Shown here piece after piece: positions 15,678 through 24,969 of a stretch of 36,447 nt of DNA. The stretch lies in NCBI GenBank assembly GCA_003246935.1, contig QKCF01000262.1:1-36447 (forward strand), read 5' to 3'. The number at the start of each line of letters is the position of its first letter. The first letter of the stretch is position 1. A program made the position numbers and the translations under genes. Origin of the DNA: Sunxiuqinia sp. Its GTDB lineage: Bacteria > Bacteroidota > Bacteroidia > Bacteroidales > Prolixibacteraceae. Under the pieces are notes generated by a model. It saw only the letters and a program-made list of their open reading frames with translations, ran no database searches and had not been told where the DNA came from.

Positions 15678-18225
15678 GTATATTATCCTACTGTTACTTT
15701 TATTACTAGCTGTCGGAAACGGCTTCGCTCAGGAGACAAAGATTTCAGTAAAAGGAAATGGACAAACTCTCAGCGACATGCTTGAAACTGTTAGCAAACA
15801 ACACCATATTCGATTTGCTTTCGACGCCAGCTATTTTTCTCAATTAAAAGTAAACGACGATTTCAACAATAAAGACCTATCTGATTTTTTGGACGCTGTG
15901 TGTAACAAGTTTCATTTAATTGCGGAAGATATAGATGGAACTATCGTACTTTACAGTAAGCCCCAAACTATCATGAAGTCAATTCACGATCGAATCGAAT
16001 TTGGAGGAATTGTCCTTGATAAAACAACCGGCGAGCCACTCTTATATTGTAATATCGCTTTTAATGATTCTGAAAATAGCGGAACAACAACCAATGAGCT
16101 CGGTATTTTCACAACCAAAATTAAAAAGAAAGACCAAATAGAAGTATCATTAAGTCATTTGGGATACCAACGATTGGACACACTCATCCATATCAATCAG
16201 CAATCGCTGCACACCATCCGTCTCTCACCTTTCACGATACAGATGGAAGCGATTAAAGTGACTCAACAGGAAAAAGATGTTATTGAAATGGGGAATCAAA
16301 CAGAGCGCATTGCCTTCAACCCAAAACAATCGACCAACTTTCCTCGTGTTGACGACAGTGATTTAATCAGCTCGTTACATCTCATTCCCGGTATCGATTT
16401 CATCGGGGGGCAAACCTCAGGAATTTTAATTCGCGGTAGTGCCCCCTCTGAAAATCTAGTCACATTAGACGGAATACCAATTCTGGAAACAAGTCACCTG
16501 TTTGGTAATCTTAGTGTACTAAATTCGAAATTTGTGTCGCAGGCCTTCGTTTCACGAGGTGCTTTCGACGCTCGCTATGGTGAAAAAATTTCCGGTATTA
16601 TTGAACTGAAGGGGAAGAGTGATTTTTATAAGCCCAGCCTTGATTTATCAGCAAACCTAATGAATGTAAGTGCCACGGCCAATGTACCAGTAAATAAAAA
16701 AGTGTCTGTTGTTGCCGCATTCCGCCGCTCGTACATCGATCGTTGGGAAAATTATCTGTATCGGACGATTTTAGATCAGGCAAGTTCAGACAACGAGGCT
16801 TCGGTTTCACCGATAGTCAAATTTGACGACCTCAATCTAAAAGTTGATTTGAGACCATCAGACAAACACGAGTTTTCGTTCAACTTCATCAACAGTACCG
16901 ATTTTCAGGAACGCAATTACGAGTTTAAAGAAAACTCGAGGCTGTATCACGACGAATATGCAGATAGCAACAACAATGGTTTAAGTGCAAACTGGTTCTT
17001 CCAGGTATCGAAGAATTTCCAACAACGATTGACAGCCGGATATAATGAGCTTACCAGAACCTCATATAATAATGCAGGAATGACAGAAAACAGCCAGGGC
17101 AATGGAGGCAAAGACGAACTGGACACTGACAATAACTTTCTAAAAGAATTTTCCGCATCGTGGAGCGCTGAGCTTACTTCCGGCAGAATGACACACCAAG
17201 CTGGATTTGGTGCAAACTTCGATGAGGTCCAATACAACTACCTGACAAACAAATCGACGGAAACGAAAGTTATGGATTCAGTTTCATTCTACAGTAAGAC
17301 AAACATTCTTCACGCTTACTTACAAGAAAAGATACATCTGAATGAAAAGCTTGAAGTTAGGGTAGGGGTACGTTCCAATTACCTCGATCTTACTCAAAAA
17401 TTCTATTTACAACCGCGCGTTGGTCTCACCTACTCGCTCAACAACAAAATTAAATTGATTTACGCAAGTGGATTATATAATCAGTTTTTAAGCCGCATTC
17501 GAAAAATAGATATCGACAATAATTCGGATTTGGTGTGGTATCTGCCAACCGACGATGGTGAAGGAGTTTTAAAAGCGTGGCAAAATTTGATAGGATTTCA
17601 ATACAGCTATAACGGTCTGACAATAAATGCTGAAGCCTATATGAAAAATACGACCGGCAGGGTGAATTTTTATGCTGAACAAACTTCATCAAAAGGAAAA
17701 CTAATTGAATACTACCTTCGCAATGGACAATCCAACAATAAAGGTATTGATGTGATGTTCCAATATCGTCATGCCCGATTTACACATATTTTAGGCAGCT
17801 CCATTTCCAGATCCGAAGAACAATTTGATGGCTTTAATGAGAATAAATACTATCCTTCTTTTTATGACCAAAGGCTCAAAATTAGGTGGACCGAACTTTT
17901 CAAGTTGAAAAATTGGGTGTTTTCAAGTAGTTTTTTCTACCATAGCGGTACACCATATCTCACTAATAATGATCTATCAACACCTATCAACATCGAAAAG
18001 CTCCCTTATTTTTTACAAGCTGACCTATATGTAACACGTAGACTTCGATATAAATTTTGTAGCTTTAACCTAGGTTTTTCACTAATGAATATTTTGGATA
18101 GGAAAAACATTTTGGAGGTTGATTATTTCAACATCTCTGATGCAACAGGAACATATGCGGTCCGTACGGACATTACATCCATACAATTTACCCCTGTGTT
18201 CTTCTTAAATGTTCTTTTGAAATAA
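15661..18225 (+). CDS. TonB-dependent transducer with STN and carboxypeptidase-like domains
   Basis: This 854-aa outer-membrane receptor starts at TTG within the end of the FecR gene (17-base overlap). The TTG is accepted because the following residues form a signal peptide (RYIILLLLLLLAVGNGFAQ) and no in-frame ATG precedes the mature part. Domains: STN (about 28-100, ISVKGNGQTLSDMLETVSKQ), CarboxypepD_reg-like (about 115-195, FGGIVLDKTTGEPLLYCNI), plug (about 225-330, FPRVDDSDLISSLHLIPGI and GILIRGSAPSENLVTLDGIP), and a 22-strand barrel to the C-terminus, which ends in the expected aromatic-hydrophobic FTPVFFLNVLLK. The STN domain marks it as a transducer that signals to FecR. There is no SusD-type partner, so it is a FecA-like importer rather than a Sus pair. 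The ligand is unknown. Confidence 0.93.
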   Translation: MKKQTRYIILLLLLLLAVGNGFAQETKISVKGNGQTLSDMLETVSKQHHIRFAFDASYFSQLKVNDDFNNKDLSDFLDAVCNKFHLIAEDIDGTIVLYSKPQTIMKSIHDRIEFGGIVLDKTTGEPLLYCNIAFNDSENSGTTTNELGIFTTKIKKKDQIEVSLSHLGYQRLDTLIHINQQSLHTIRLSPFTIQMEAIKVTQQEKDVIEMGNQTERIAFNPKQSTNFPRVDDSDLISSLHLIPGIDFIGGQTSGILIRGSAPSENLVTLDGIPILETSHLFGNLSVLNSKFVSQAFVSRGAFDARYGEKISGIIELKGKSDFYKPSLDLSANLMNVSATANVPVNKKVSVVAAFRRSYIDRWENYLYRTILDQASSDNEASVSPIVKFDDLNLKVDLRPSDKHEFSFNFINSTDFQERNYEFKENSRLYHDEYADSNNNGLSANWFFQVSKNFQQRLTAGYNELTRTSYNNAGMTENSQGNGGKDELDTDNNFLKEFSASWSAELTSGRMTHQAGFGANFDEVQYNYLTNKSTETKVMDSVSFYSKTNILHAYLQEKIHLNEKLEVRVGVRSNYLDLTQKFYLQPRVGLTYSLNNKIKLIYASGLYNQFLSRIRKIDIDNNSDLVWYLPTDDGEGVLKAWQNLIGFQYSYNGLTINAEAYMKNTTGRVNFYAEQTSSKGKLIEYYLRNGQSNNKGIDVMFQYRHARFTHILGSSISRSEEQFDGFNENKYYPSFYDQRLKIRWTELFKLKNWVFSSSFFYHSGTPYLTNNDLSTPINIEKLPYFLQADLYVTRRLRYKFCSFNLGFSLMNILDRKNILEVDYFNISDATGTYAVRTDITSIQFTPVFFLNVLLK

Positions 18226-18301
18226 AAATTGAAAAAAATCGATTTTTGCGGTAGGGTTTTTCCTTATGAAAGGATATTAAGTTTCGAACAATGATATGAA
18301 C

Positions 18302-18309
18302 TATGTTTG
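18302..18309 (+). promoter_or_regulatory. Promoter -7 box for the second FecR/DUF4382 unit
   Basis: TATGTTTG matches TAnnTTTG exactly. It contains the first possible ATG (18303) of the downstream frame, which would place transcription start near 18316 and so argues for translation from the later ATG at 18378. Confidence 0.5.
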
Positions 18310-18377
18310 AAACACGCGAAATAATATTACTCTCTACCTCGTCTGTTCTCTCAAAAAGAGAGAGAAAGACCGAGAGC

Positions 18378-19187
18378 ATGATTAAATCCTTTCGTGTTCC
18401 TGAAAATAAGGACAAACATACGGCATATCATGATACTCTGAAAAAGATTGAAGAAGGTAAAAGACGACGGACTGGGCACGAAGCTCTATTACTAAGTCCT
18501 GTTTATCGAATCGCAATTTCAACCGCTGCTTCTCTCATCCTGATTTTCCTTCTTCATCTTTTTCTTTTTAGTTCAACCACCTTACAAACAGGGAACCAAG
18601 CTACGTCATTTCGCTTACCCGATCATTCTCGGGTAATTTTAACTTCCAATAGTGCTATTAATTATTCGACATATTTCTGGAATAGAAAATTACGATTAGA
18701 GGGCGAAGCATACTTCGAGGTAAACAAGGGGAAAAAGTTTATTGTAAAAACAGACGAAGGTAGTGTTAGCGTTCTGGGAACACGTTTTCTGGTGACAGAA
18801 AAGGAAAATCAATTGACAGTGAATTGTTTTGAAGGTAAAGTTTCATTTGAAAACAAAAATGTGCACGAAATTATTCCGGCTGGAACGAGTGCATATTTTG
18901 AAAACAATGCTCTGGCTAGTAAAACGGAAACAACGTTGCTGTATCCAAGTGCAGCAATATTCAACCAGCAGTACTCTGCTGAAGAAGTTCAAAACGTTTT
19001 AGTAGCTCTCGAGAATTTCTTTCAGGTAACTATTCATTTTCAAACCATTAATCAACATTTTTTTAGTGGGCATTTGGAAACTGCCAATTTAGAAACGGCC
19101 TTAAAAATAATCAGTCGTTCTCTGAATCTCGATTACTCCTTCCAATCTGACGAAGTAATTTATTTAACTGAAAAAAGAGAAGTATGA
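18378..19187 (+). CDS. Second FecR-family protein without its own sigma factor
   Basis: The protein is 269 aa from MIKSFRVPENK. An ATG at 18303 is in frame but lies within a promoter-like box, and the block after the chosen start aligns with residues about 12 onward of the first FecR. Layout: a short cytoplasmic arm of about 45 residues, one membrane helix (AISTAASLILIFLLHLFLF), a FecR domain with TSFRLPDHSRVILTSNSAI, LRLEGEAYFEV and VLGTRFLV, and a DUF4974-like end (VQNVLVALENFFQVTIHFQ, ALKIISRSLNLDY). Its N-terminal arm is shorter than in a normal anti-sigma factor, so it may share or compete for the sigma factor encoded upstream, or it may be a non-signalling surface accessory. It overlaps the DUF4382 lipoprotein gene by 4 bases (ATGA), so they are translated together. 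Confidence 0.85.
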   Translation: MIKSFRVPENKDKHTAYHDTLKKIEEGKRRRTGHEALLLSPVYRIAISTAASLILIFLLHLFLFSSTTLQTGNQATSFRLPDHSRVILTSNSAINYSTYFWNRKLRLEGEAYFEVNKGKKFIVKTDEGSVSVLGTRFLVTEKENQLTVNCFEGKVSFENKNVHEIIPAGTSAYFENNALASKTETTLLYPSAAIFNQQYSAEEVQNVLVALENFFQVTIHFQTINQHFFSGHLETANLETALKIISRSLNLDYSFQSDEVIYLTEKREV

Positions 19188-20368
19188 AAAGAAAGATGAA
19201 AACAGCCTTTTTTATTTTATCGGCGTTGGTAGTCACCCTTTTTTCATCGTGTTCCCAATTGGATAACGATGGAGTGGTAAACAATGAAACCCAAAGCGGT
19301 CTCAAAATTCTGTTAACGGATGCACCGTTCCCTTATGGATCAGTAGCTGAAGCTAACATCGTAATTGATGGTGTATCAATCAGAAAGGAGGATGATGCGT
19401 CAACTGACGATGATGAATCCGGATGGATCGAATTAACACCTGCGATCACTGATCCAATTAATTTACTTGACCTTCAAAACGGGAACGTAGCAACATTAGT
19501 CGAAGATACAGTAATTGAAAACGGAACATACAGTGAGATTCGACTTCACATTGCGAGCGCAGAGATCGTGTATACCAGCGAAGCTGGTGGTGGAACTGAA
19601 CCTATGAAAATCCCGAGCGGTACAAGTAGTGGATTGAAGATAAAAATTGATGGCAACCTCGATGTTCATGGAATGAACCCTACTGCTTTAATCCTGGATT
19701 TTGATGTTAGTAGATCATTCCTTGTACAAGGAAATCCGGATAATACTGGAAGATACGAAGGGTTCAAATTTAAACCTGTTATTCGCGCTACGGCCGAAGA
19801 CATTAGCGGATGGGTATTTGGTAATGTAACATTCGATGATTATGACAATGCAAACATTCCAGATGTCGAAAGCCTTGTTGTGGCAGTTTTGGATGAAAAT
19901 GGCGATACAATATCGTCCGCAAAACCGGATATGACTGGCTACTATGCTGTAATAGGTCTGCTTCCTGGCAATTATGTAGTTGCATGTTCAGCTGAAGGAT
20001 ACGACGACGTTCAATTAGATGCTATTGTGAATGCTCAAGAGGGGACACAAGTCGACATCGAATTAACAGAGACTTTAGCAACAGTTACAGGAAAGGTTGT
20101 TATTTCAGATGGTACAACACCGTTAGACGGTGTCAGCGTAAATATATCAGGCGCAACAACAGCGTTTACAGCAACAACCGGAGAAGATGGAACGTTTGAA
20201 ATTGGTAGCATCCCTCCGGACAGTTATACCGTAACACTTGCAAAGGATGGCTACGATGGCCAGACTCTTCCGTCCTTTGATTTGATACTTGGAGAAGTTA
20301 AGGATTTGGGAGTTATTACCATGTCTGCGACTGCTGCATCTACAACTACTGCGACAGGTGCAAATTAA
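19184..20368 (+). CDS. DUF4382 lipoprotein with carboxypeptidase-like repeats
   Basis: This 394-aa protein has a lipoprotein signal MKRKMKTAFFILSALVVTLF followed by SSC. Part 1 (about residues 40-210) is a DUF4382 domain starting SGLKILLTDAPFPYG, with an acidic loop EDDASTDDDESG and INLLDLQNG. Two carboxypeptidase-regulatory-like beta-sandwiches follow, at about 212-298 (SGWVFGNVTFDDYD) and 303-378 (ATVTGKVVISDG, GEDGTFEIGSIPPDSYTVTL). The end is a Thr/Ala-rich tail. The acidic loops could bind Ca2+; no enzyme motif is present. By position it is the surface partner of the TonB receptor cassette and the probable cargo of the second FecR promoter. Its function is unknown. It ends ahead of a strong terminator. 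Confidence 0.88.
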   Translation: MKRKMKTAFFILSALVVTLFSSCSQLDNDGVVNNETQSGLKILLTDAPFPYGSVAEANIVIDGVSIRKEDDASTDDDESGWIELTPAITDPINLLDLQNGNVATLVEDTVIENGTYSEIRLHIASAEIVYTSEAGGGTEPMKIPSGTSSGLKIKIDGNLDVHGMNPTALILDFDVSRSFLVQGNPDNTGRYEGFKFKPVIRATAEDISGWVFGNVTFDDYDNANIPDVESLVVAVLDENGDTISSAKPDMTGYYAVIGLLPGNYVVACSAEGYDDVQLDAIVNAQEGTQVDIELTETLATVTGKVVISDGTTPLDGVSVNISGATTAFTATTGEDGTFEIGSIPPDSYTVTLAKDGYDGQTLPSFDLILGEVKDLGVITMSATAASTTTATGAN

Positions 20369-20419
20369 ATAGAATTACCGTATTTACATACGTGTAAATA
20401 TATCTCTAAAAGCAAAATG

Positions 20420-20445
20420 AAAGGCATCCCTTCGGGGATGCCTTT
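20420..20445 (+). terminator. Bidirectional-looking terminator between convergent genes
   Basis: AAAGGCATCCC (20420-20430), loop TTCG, GGGATGCCTTT (20435-20445): an 11-bp perfect stem with a UUCG loop. A and T ends on both sides allow it to serve the DUF4382 gene (+) and the barrel gene (-) that stops at 20470. Confidence 0.92.
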
Positions 20446-20469
20446 CTCATATCTGCTAAATAATCTTTT

Positions 20470-21102
20470 CTAGAAAGTATATTCAATCCCAAGACGGGTT
20501 GAGAAACGAGCCATATTGTTGTCGTTCTTGTCATACAATTTTTTGAAATACAACGTGTATTCAGGAGACAACGTTACGCCCCACTTGCTATTGATATTGT
20601 ATTTCAGAATTGCACTTCCAACGAAGCCTGTCATATTCTCAGCATATTTGGAAGACACGTAACCTGCGTCCGAAACAGAACCGTCAGTCAACTCTGTTTC
20701 CTGATTTGAGTCAGAGATATACTCAAGCTTCAAACCCGGAGATACAAACAGTTCTAACTTATTTTTATTCCAAACCCGAAAATCCAAATGAGGATTAATA
20801 TTAAAATAGTTCAGATCCATTGTCGTTTTCAACAATTCTGCACCCGTGTACTCCTGACCATAACTGTACTTACCGAATCTAGACTCAACCCGGAACCGTA
20901 CAGCATCAGAAAATTTATAGCCTAAATCAGCTCCCCAGCTGAACTCAGCCCCATCCTGATCAAAAAAGTTGTAATTGTTATAGCTGTAATACTTATTGGT
21001 TGTGTGGTCCCAGCCAGCATTCAAGTTGATAAAAAAACGAGATTTAGCGAATCCACAAAACGGTATTGCAAAAATTGCAACCAGAATAAATAACTTCTTC
21101 AT
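20470..21102 (-). CDS. Outer membrane beta-barrel protein, about 8 strands
   Basis: This 210-aa protein opens with signal peptide KKLFILVAIFAIPFCGFA. The remainder alternates polar and aromatic residues in amphipathic strands (FFINLNAGWDHTTNKYYSY, AEFSWGADLGYKFSDAVRFR, KLELFVSPGLKLEY, WGVTLSPEYTLYFK) and ends in RLGIEYTF, with the terminal Phe required for barrel insertion. It belongs to the small porin-like outer-membrane barrel group; the function is not predictable from sequence. It is monocistronic, convergent with the DUF4382 lipoprotein and divergent from mnmA. GAGCTTTG about 35-45 bases before the start is a weak -7 candidate. Confidence 0.88.
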   Translation of the reverse strand: MKKLFILVAIFAIPFCGFAKSRFFINLNAGWDHTTNKYYSYNNYNFFDQDGAEFSWGADLGYKFSDAVRFRVESRFGKYSYGQEYTGAELLKTTMDLNYFNINPHLDFRVWNKNKLELFVSPGLKLEYISDSNQETELTDGSVSDAGYVSSKYAENMTGFVGSAILKYNINSKWGVTLSPEYTLYFKKLYDKNDNNMARFSTRLGIEYTF

Positions 21103-21422
21103 GCGTACTTTTAGTTTATTTGTTTCTTAGTTAGTTCCCCAAAGCTCATCACAACAGTATATGAGCAATAGGCATTATCACTTTTTATTAGAGAGGAACC
21201 GTCCTTCCAATACATAAAGCCTGGAAGAGAACGATTTGAGCAAACAATAATTATTCCATTAATCCCTCCGAAAAAGGCCTTACCCTACTTTCAGAATTGG
21301 CAATTTCCGAATTTCATTCTAATTTTGTCGCTCAATTTACTGAGAAGCAAAGATAAAGCCGGACAACGTTATTTCGGCATTTTTATTCTCAAAATTGCAC
21401 ACTGATATTTGAAAGATAAAAG
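21103..21422. other. Divergent intergenic region between barrel protein and mnmA
   Basis: No gene is seen in these 320 bases. There is a weak hairpin (CTTCCA at 21204-21209 with TGGAAG at 21222-21227) and, near the right end, GATATTTG at 21404-21411, a one-mismatch -7 box that would start the mnmA transcript only a few bases before its ATG. Confidence 0.5.
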
Positions 21423-22601
21423 ATGAAAAGGGTAGTTATTGGGTTATCGGGTGGAGTTGATTCCAGTGTTGCAGCTTATCTGCTGAAACAACAAGGGTAT
21501 GAAGTGATTGCATTGTTCATGATTAACTGGCACGACCGTACCGGAACATTAACAGGCCAATGTACTTGGGAAGATGATGCATTAATCGCAGAAATGGTTG
21601 CCAAGAAACTGGATATGCCATTCCACATTGTTGACCTAAGCGAGCACTACAAAAAGCGCGTGGTCGACTACATGTTTGATGAGTACAGCAAAGGTCGAAC
21701 GCCAAATCCCGATGTACTTTGTAACCGCGAAATCAAATTCGACATCTTCATGGACGAGTGCCTGAAGCATGGGGCAGATTACGTTGCGACCGGCCATTAC
21801 TGCCAGAAAACTGAATTTGAGAAAGACGGACAAATGATCTACCAGCTTCGTGCCGGAGCCGACAACAACAAAGATCAAAGTTATTTTCTTTGTCAGCTAA
21901 ATCAGGAACAACTGAGCAAGGCCTTATTCCCGATCGGCCATTTGGACAAACCCGAAGTAAGAAAAATAGCTGCCGAGCAACAATTGCCGACTGCTACCCG
22001 CAAAGATTCTCAGGGTATTTGCTTCGTGGGGAAAGTTGACCTGCCAACCTTTCTTCAGCAACAATTGGAAGCTAAAACAGGTAACGTAATTGAAATTCCT
22101 ACTGAATTCATGGCCAAGAAAAAGCAGGTTGAAAAAACGCAGGAAAACTTTAAAAAACTATGCTTTGCCTATCCTTACAAACCATGGAACGGGAAAGTTA
22201 TTGGCGAACACAGAGGAGCCCATTACTACACTGTTGGTCAACGCAAAGGACTCAACATTGGGGGGCACGAGGAGCCACTGTTTGTTACCGGAACCGATGT
22301 AAAACGAAACATCATTTATGTAGGTGAAGGAACCGAGCACCCGGGGCTTTACCGCGCAGGGCTGTTTATTAGCAAAGAAGAAATCCATTGGATCAGAACC
22401 GATATTGCAATGGAAGTTGGAGAAATTCGGGACTATGATGTTCGGATCCGCTATCGCCAGCCGCTTGAAAAAGCAACGCTTTACCGCAAAGAAGAAGGGA
22501 TCTACATACTGTTCGATCAAGAGCAAAGAGGTATTACTTCCGGGCAATTTGCAGCCTGGTACGAAGGAAACGAATTGATCGGCTCCGGCGTAATCGTTTA
22601 A
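21423..22601 (+). CDS. mnmA: tRNA-specific 2-thiouridylase MnmA
   Basis: This 392-aa enzyme makes the 2-thio group of U34 in tRNAs for Lys, Glu and Gln, using ATP to adenylate the base and a persulfide relay as sulfur source. The PP-loop GLSGGVDSSVAAYLL is at residues 7-21. Catalytic Cys100 lies in NPDVLCNREIKF and the partner Cys200 in DSQGICFVGK; both are needed for persulfide transfer and both are present. The tRNA-binding segment ATGHYC and the C-terminal beta-barrel (VGQRKGLNIGG, RYRQPLEKATLY, GITSGQFAAWYEGNELIGSGVI) are complete. It is somewhat longer than the E. coli enzyme owing to an insertion near residues 222-255. It appears to be a single-gene unit followed by 228 bases with no gene. 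Confidence 0.97.
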   Translation: MKRVVIGLSGGVDSSVAAYLLKQQGYEVIALFMINWHDRTGTLTGQCTWEDDALIAEMVAKKLDMPFHIVDLSEHYKKRVVDYMFDEYSKGRTPNPDVLCNREIKFDIFMDECLKHGADYVATGHYCQKTEFEKDGQMIYQLRAGADNNKDQSYFLCQLNQEQLSKALFPIGHLDKPEVRKIAAEQQLPTATRKDSQGICFVGKVDLPTFLQQQLEAKTGNVIEIPTEFMAKKKQVEKTQENFKKLCFAYPYKPWNGKVIGEHRGAHYYTVGQRKGLNIGGHEEPLFVTGTDVKRNIIYVGEGTEHPGLYRAGLFISKEEIHWIRTDIAMEVGEIRDYDVRIRYRQPLEKATLYRKEEGIYILFDQEQRGITSGQFAAWYEGNELIGSGVIV

Positions 22602-22800
22602 AATCACTTGGCTTATCGTTAAAAAATAGACTCTACAAAAGCTAAATTGCTCTTCACTAAAGTAACAAGGTGATCTAAAAATTCATTTCGGCAACAGGAC
22701 GTTTTCCGAGGAATGCTAATTTCACTTAAAAACATATCGGTTACGTTTAGTATAGAGCAAGTACATAACGCCTGAAACTATTCCTTTCAAGGAAAAATTA

Positions 22801-22808
22801 TAACTTTG
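22801..22808 (+). promoter_or_regulatory. Promoter -7 box of the yicC-gmk-nadD run
   Basis: TAACTTTG fits TAnnTTTG and lies 22 bases before the yicC ATG. A perfect palindrome TTCCTT-TC-AAGGAA at 22781-22794 abuts it upstream. The remainder of 22602-22780 shows no gene. Confidence 0.5.
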
Positions 22809-22829
22809 GCGACAACTAAAAAGAAGCAC

Positions 22830-23705
22830 ATGATCAAATCGATGACCGGCTATGGAAAAGCCGAATTTGAAACAGGTAACAAAAAGATTACCATTGAGCT
22901 TAAATCGCTAAACAGCAAACAGCTGGACATGAATTCTCGTCTCCCAATGCTTTACCGTGAAAAAGATTTGGTCATTCGTAAAGCAATTTCGGAGAAGTTA
23001 ATCCGAGGTAAAGTCGATTTTTCGTTATACATCGAAAACTTGGGAACTGAAAGCAACTCTGCAATCAACGGAAATATCGTTACAGCCTATTTCAAGCAAC
23101 TGAGCGAAATTCAACAAAAGCTGGGATTGCCTGTAACCGAGCAAATTATGCAAAACGTGATGCGCCTGCCGGATACGGTGAAGACAGTTTATGAAGAACT
23201 GGATGAAAACGAGTGGGTGGAAATCATGAAAAAAATCCAGTCGGTTATTGAGATGCTGGATGGTTTCCGTGTACAGGAAGGTCAAGCACTGGAACGTGAC
23301 ATTCGCTCAAACATTACCGACATCCAGAATTTGCTAAGCCAAATTGAACCATTCGAGAAACAGCGCATCGAAAATGTCAAATCGAGAATTCAGGATAGCC
23401 TGAACGAAATTGCATTGAATGGCAATATGGATAAAAACCGTTTCGAGCAGGAAATGATTTACTACCTCGAAAAATTGGATATCAACGAAGAAAAAGTACG
23501 GTTAACGAATCATTGCAACTATTTCCTCGAAACGCTGGAAGCAACCGCCGATGTTGGTAAAAAGCTGGGGTTCATTGCGCAGGAAATCGGACGCGAAATA
23601 AATACGATCGGTAGCAAAGCCAACGAAAGTAACATTCAACGCATTGTTGTTCAAATGAAAGATGCTTTGGAACGCATCAAAGAGCAGCTATTAAACGTAC
23701 TCTAA
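22830..23705 (+). CDS. YicC-family endoribonuclease
   Basis: The protein is 291 aa from MIKSMTGYGKAEFE, the strictly conserved start of the family; a TTG 24 bases upstream was rejected because it lies in the -7 region. The N-terminal YicC domain spans about 1-155, and the C-terminal DUF1732 domain spans about 205-291 with MDKNRFEQEMIYYLEKLDINEE and KKLGFIAQEIGREINTIGSKAN, the most conserved block. E. coli YicC has been described as an endoribonuclease acting in RNA turnover; that activity is transferred here by family. It is followed after 75 bases by gmk, a linkage common in bacteria. Confidence 0.94.
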   Translation: MIKSMTGYGKAEFETGNKKITIELKSLNSKQLDMNSRLPMLYREKDLVIRKAISEKLIRGKVDFSLYIENLGTESNSAINGNIVTAYFKQLSEIQQKLGLPVTEQIMQNVMRLPDTVKTVYEELDENEWVEIMKKIQSVIEMLDGFRVQEGQALERDIRSNITDIQNLLSQIEPFEKQRIENVKSRIQDSLNEIALNGNMDKNRFEQEMIYYLEKLDINEEKVRLTNHCNYFLETLEATADVGKKLGFIAQEIGREINTIGSKANESNIQRIVVQMKDALERIKEQLLNVL

Positions 23706-23780
23706 CGAAGCAAAAAGTAAGTCCGTCCGGGAGCCTCTTGGAATCTTTGGATTTCTTATTTTAAATTTTTGACTTTAACC

Positions 23781-24353
23781 ATGGAAAAAGGTAAACTCAT
23801 TATATTTTCTGCCCCTTCAGGAGCCGGTAAAACAACGATTGTCAAGCATTTGTTAAAACAAGACTTCGGCCTGGAATTCTCTATTTCGGCAACCAGCCGG
23901 GCTCCACGGCATACCGAAACCAATGGGGTTGACTATTATTTTCTTTCTCCGGATGAGTTTCAACAAAAAGTTGCCGCAGACGAATTTCTGGAATGGGAAG
24001 AAGTATACAAAGGCACTTGCTATGGCACATTAAAGTCGGAGGTAGAAAGAATTCGGAACAAAGGCAACCACGTGATTTTTGACGTGGATGTTGTCGGAGG
24101 GCTCAATATCAAAAAATATTATGGAGATGAAGCCTTGGCTATATTTGTTAAACCGCCTTCAATTGAAGAATTGAGAAACAGGCTGGTTGGTCGTTCAACG
24201 GATTCGGATGAGGTTATTGAAAAACGAGTTGCCAAAGCTGAATATGAACTGACATTCGCTCCAAAATTTGACGTAATTTTAGTTAGTCAAGAGCTTCATG
24301 TAACCCTTTCCAATGCAGAAAAACTGGTAACCGACTTTACCAATCATAAATAA
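23781..24353 (+). CDS. gmk: Guanylate kinase
   Basis: This 190-aa enzyme phosphorylates GMP to GDP. The start is the ATG at 23781 (MEKGKLIIFSAPSGAGKTT); an in-frame TTG 12 bases earlier is unlikely. The P-loop SAPSGAGKTT is at about residues 10-19. GMP-binding residues are in SATSRAPRHTETNGVDYYF and EWEEVYKGTCYGT, and the lid is in GRSTDSDEVIEKRVAKAEYE. Length and motifs are complete. It is the middle gene of yicC-gmk-nadD; nadD begins 5 bases after its stop. Confidence 0.97.
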   Translation: MEKGKLIIFSAPSGAGKTTIVKHLLKQDFGLEFSISATSRAPRHTETNGVDYYFLSPDEFQQKVAADEFLEWEEVYKGTCYGTLKSEVERIRNKGNHVIFDVDVVGGLNIKKYYGDEALAIFVKPPSIEELRNRLVGRSTDSDEVIEKRVAKAEYELTFAPKFDVILVSQELHVTLSNAEKLVTDFTNHK

Positions 24354-24358
24354 GACGG

Positions 24359-24931
24359 ATGAAGGTAGGTCTCTATTTCGGAACGTTCAATCCTATTCAT
24401 ATCGGGCATATGGCTATTGCAAACTATATGCTCGAATATGCCGGATTAGAGAAACTATGGTTTGTGGTTAGTCCGCAAAACCCCTTCAAAAACAAAAAAC
24501 ATTTACTTCAGGACTACCATCGTCTCCAGCTCGTAAGACAAGCCATAGAGGATGACTTTCGGTTTTCGGCCAGCTCCATTGAGTTTGACTTACCCAAACC
24601 TTCATATACGATTGATACTTTAACCTACCTGCACGAGAAATATCCACAGCATGAGTTTTGGTTAATCGTAGGTTCAGACAATCTCGATTCGTTTCATAAA
24701 TGGAAGAATTACGAGGATTTGGTGGCCAATTATAATATTTTGGTTTATCCTAGGCCGGGTTTTAAAGGCAGCGAGTGGCTGGAGCATCCGCACGTGAATT
24801 TAGTTGAAGCTCCTCTAATGGAAATTTCAGCCTCATTTATCCGGGAGGCCATCAAGGAAGGGAGAGATATTCGGCATTTTCTCCCCTGTAAAACATGGCA
24901 ATACCTGAGCGAAATGAATTTTTATAAATAA
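24359..24931 (+). CDS. nadD: Nicotinate-nucleotide adenylyltransferase
   Basis: This 190-aa enzyme of NAD biosynthesis transfers AMP from ATP to nicotinate mononucleotide. The nucleotidyltransferase signature GTFNPIHIGHMAIA is at residues 8-21, followed by WFVVSPQNPFK near 33-43, GSDNLDSFHKW in the middle and the C-terminal ISASFIREAIKEGRDIRHFLP (usual SSTxIR...G.xIRYLLP). It is complete in length for the short bacterial form. It follows gmk by 5 bases and ends the run; no convincing terminator was seen before the convergent SOD gene 38 bases on. Confidence 0.97.
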   Translation: MKVGLYFGTFNPIHIGHMAIANYMLEYAGLEKLWFVVSPQNPFKNKKHLLQDYHRLQLVRQAIEDDFRFSASSIEFDLPKPSYTIDTLTYLHEKYPQHEFWLIVGSDNLDSFHKWKNYEDLVANYNILVYPRPGFKGSEWLEHPHVNLVEAPLMEISASFIREAIKEGRDIRHFLPCKTWQYLSEMNFYK

Positions 24932-24969
24932 CATCCCGGTCAGGTATCGTTTCAAATTTCAACTGAAAA

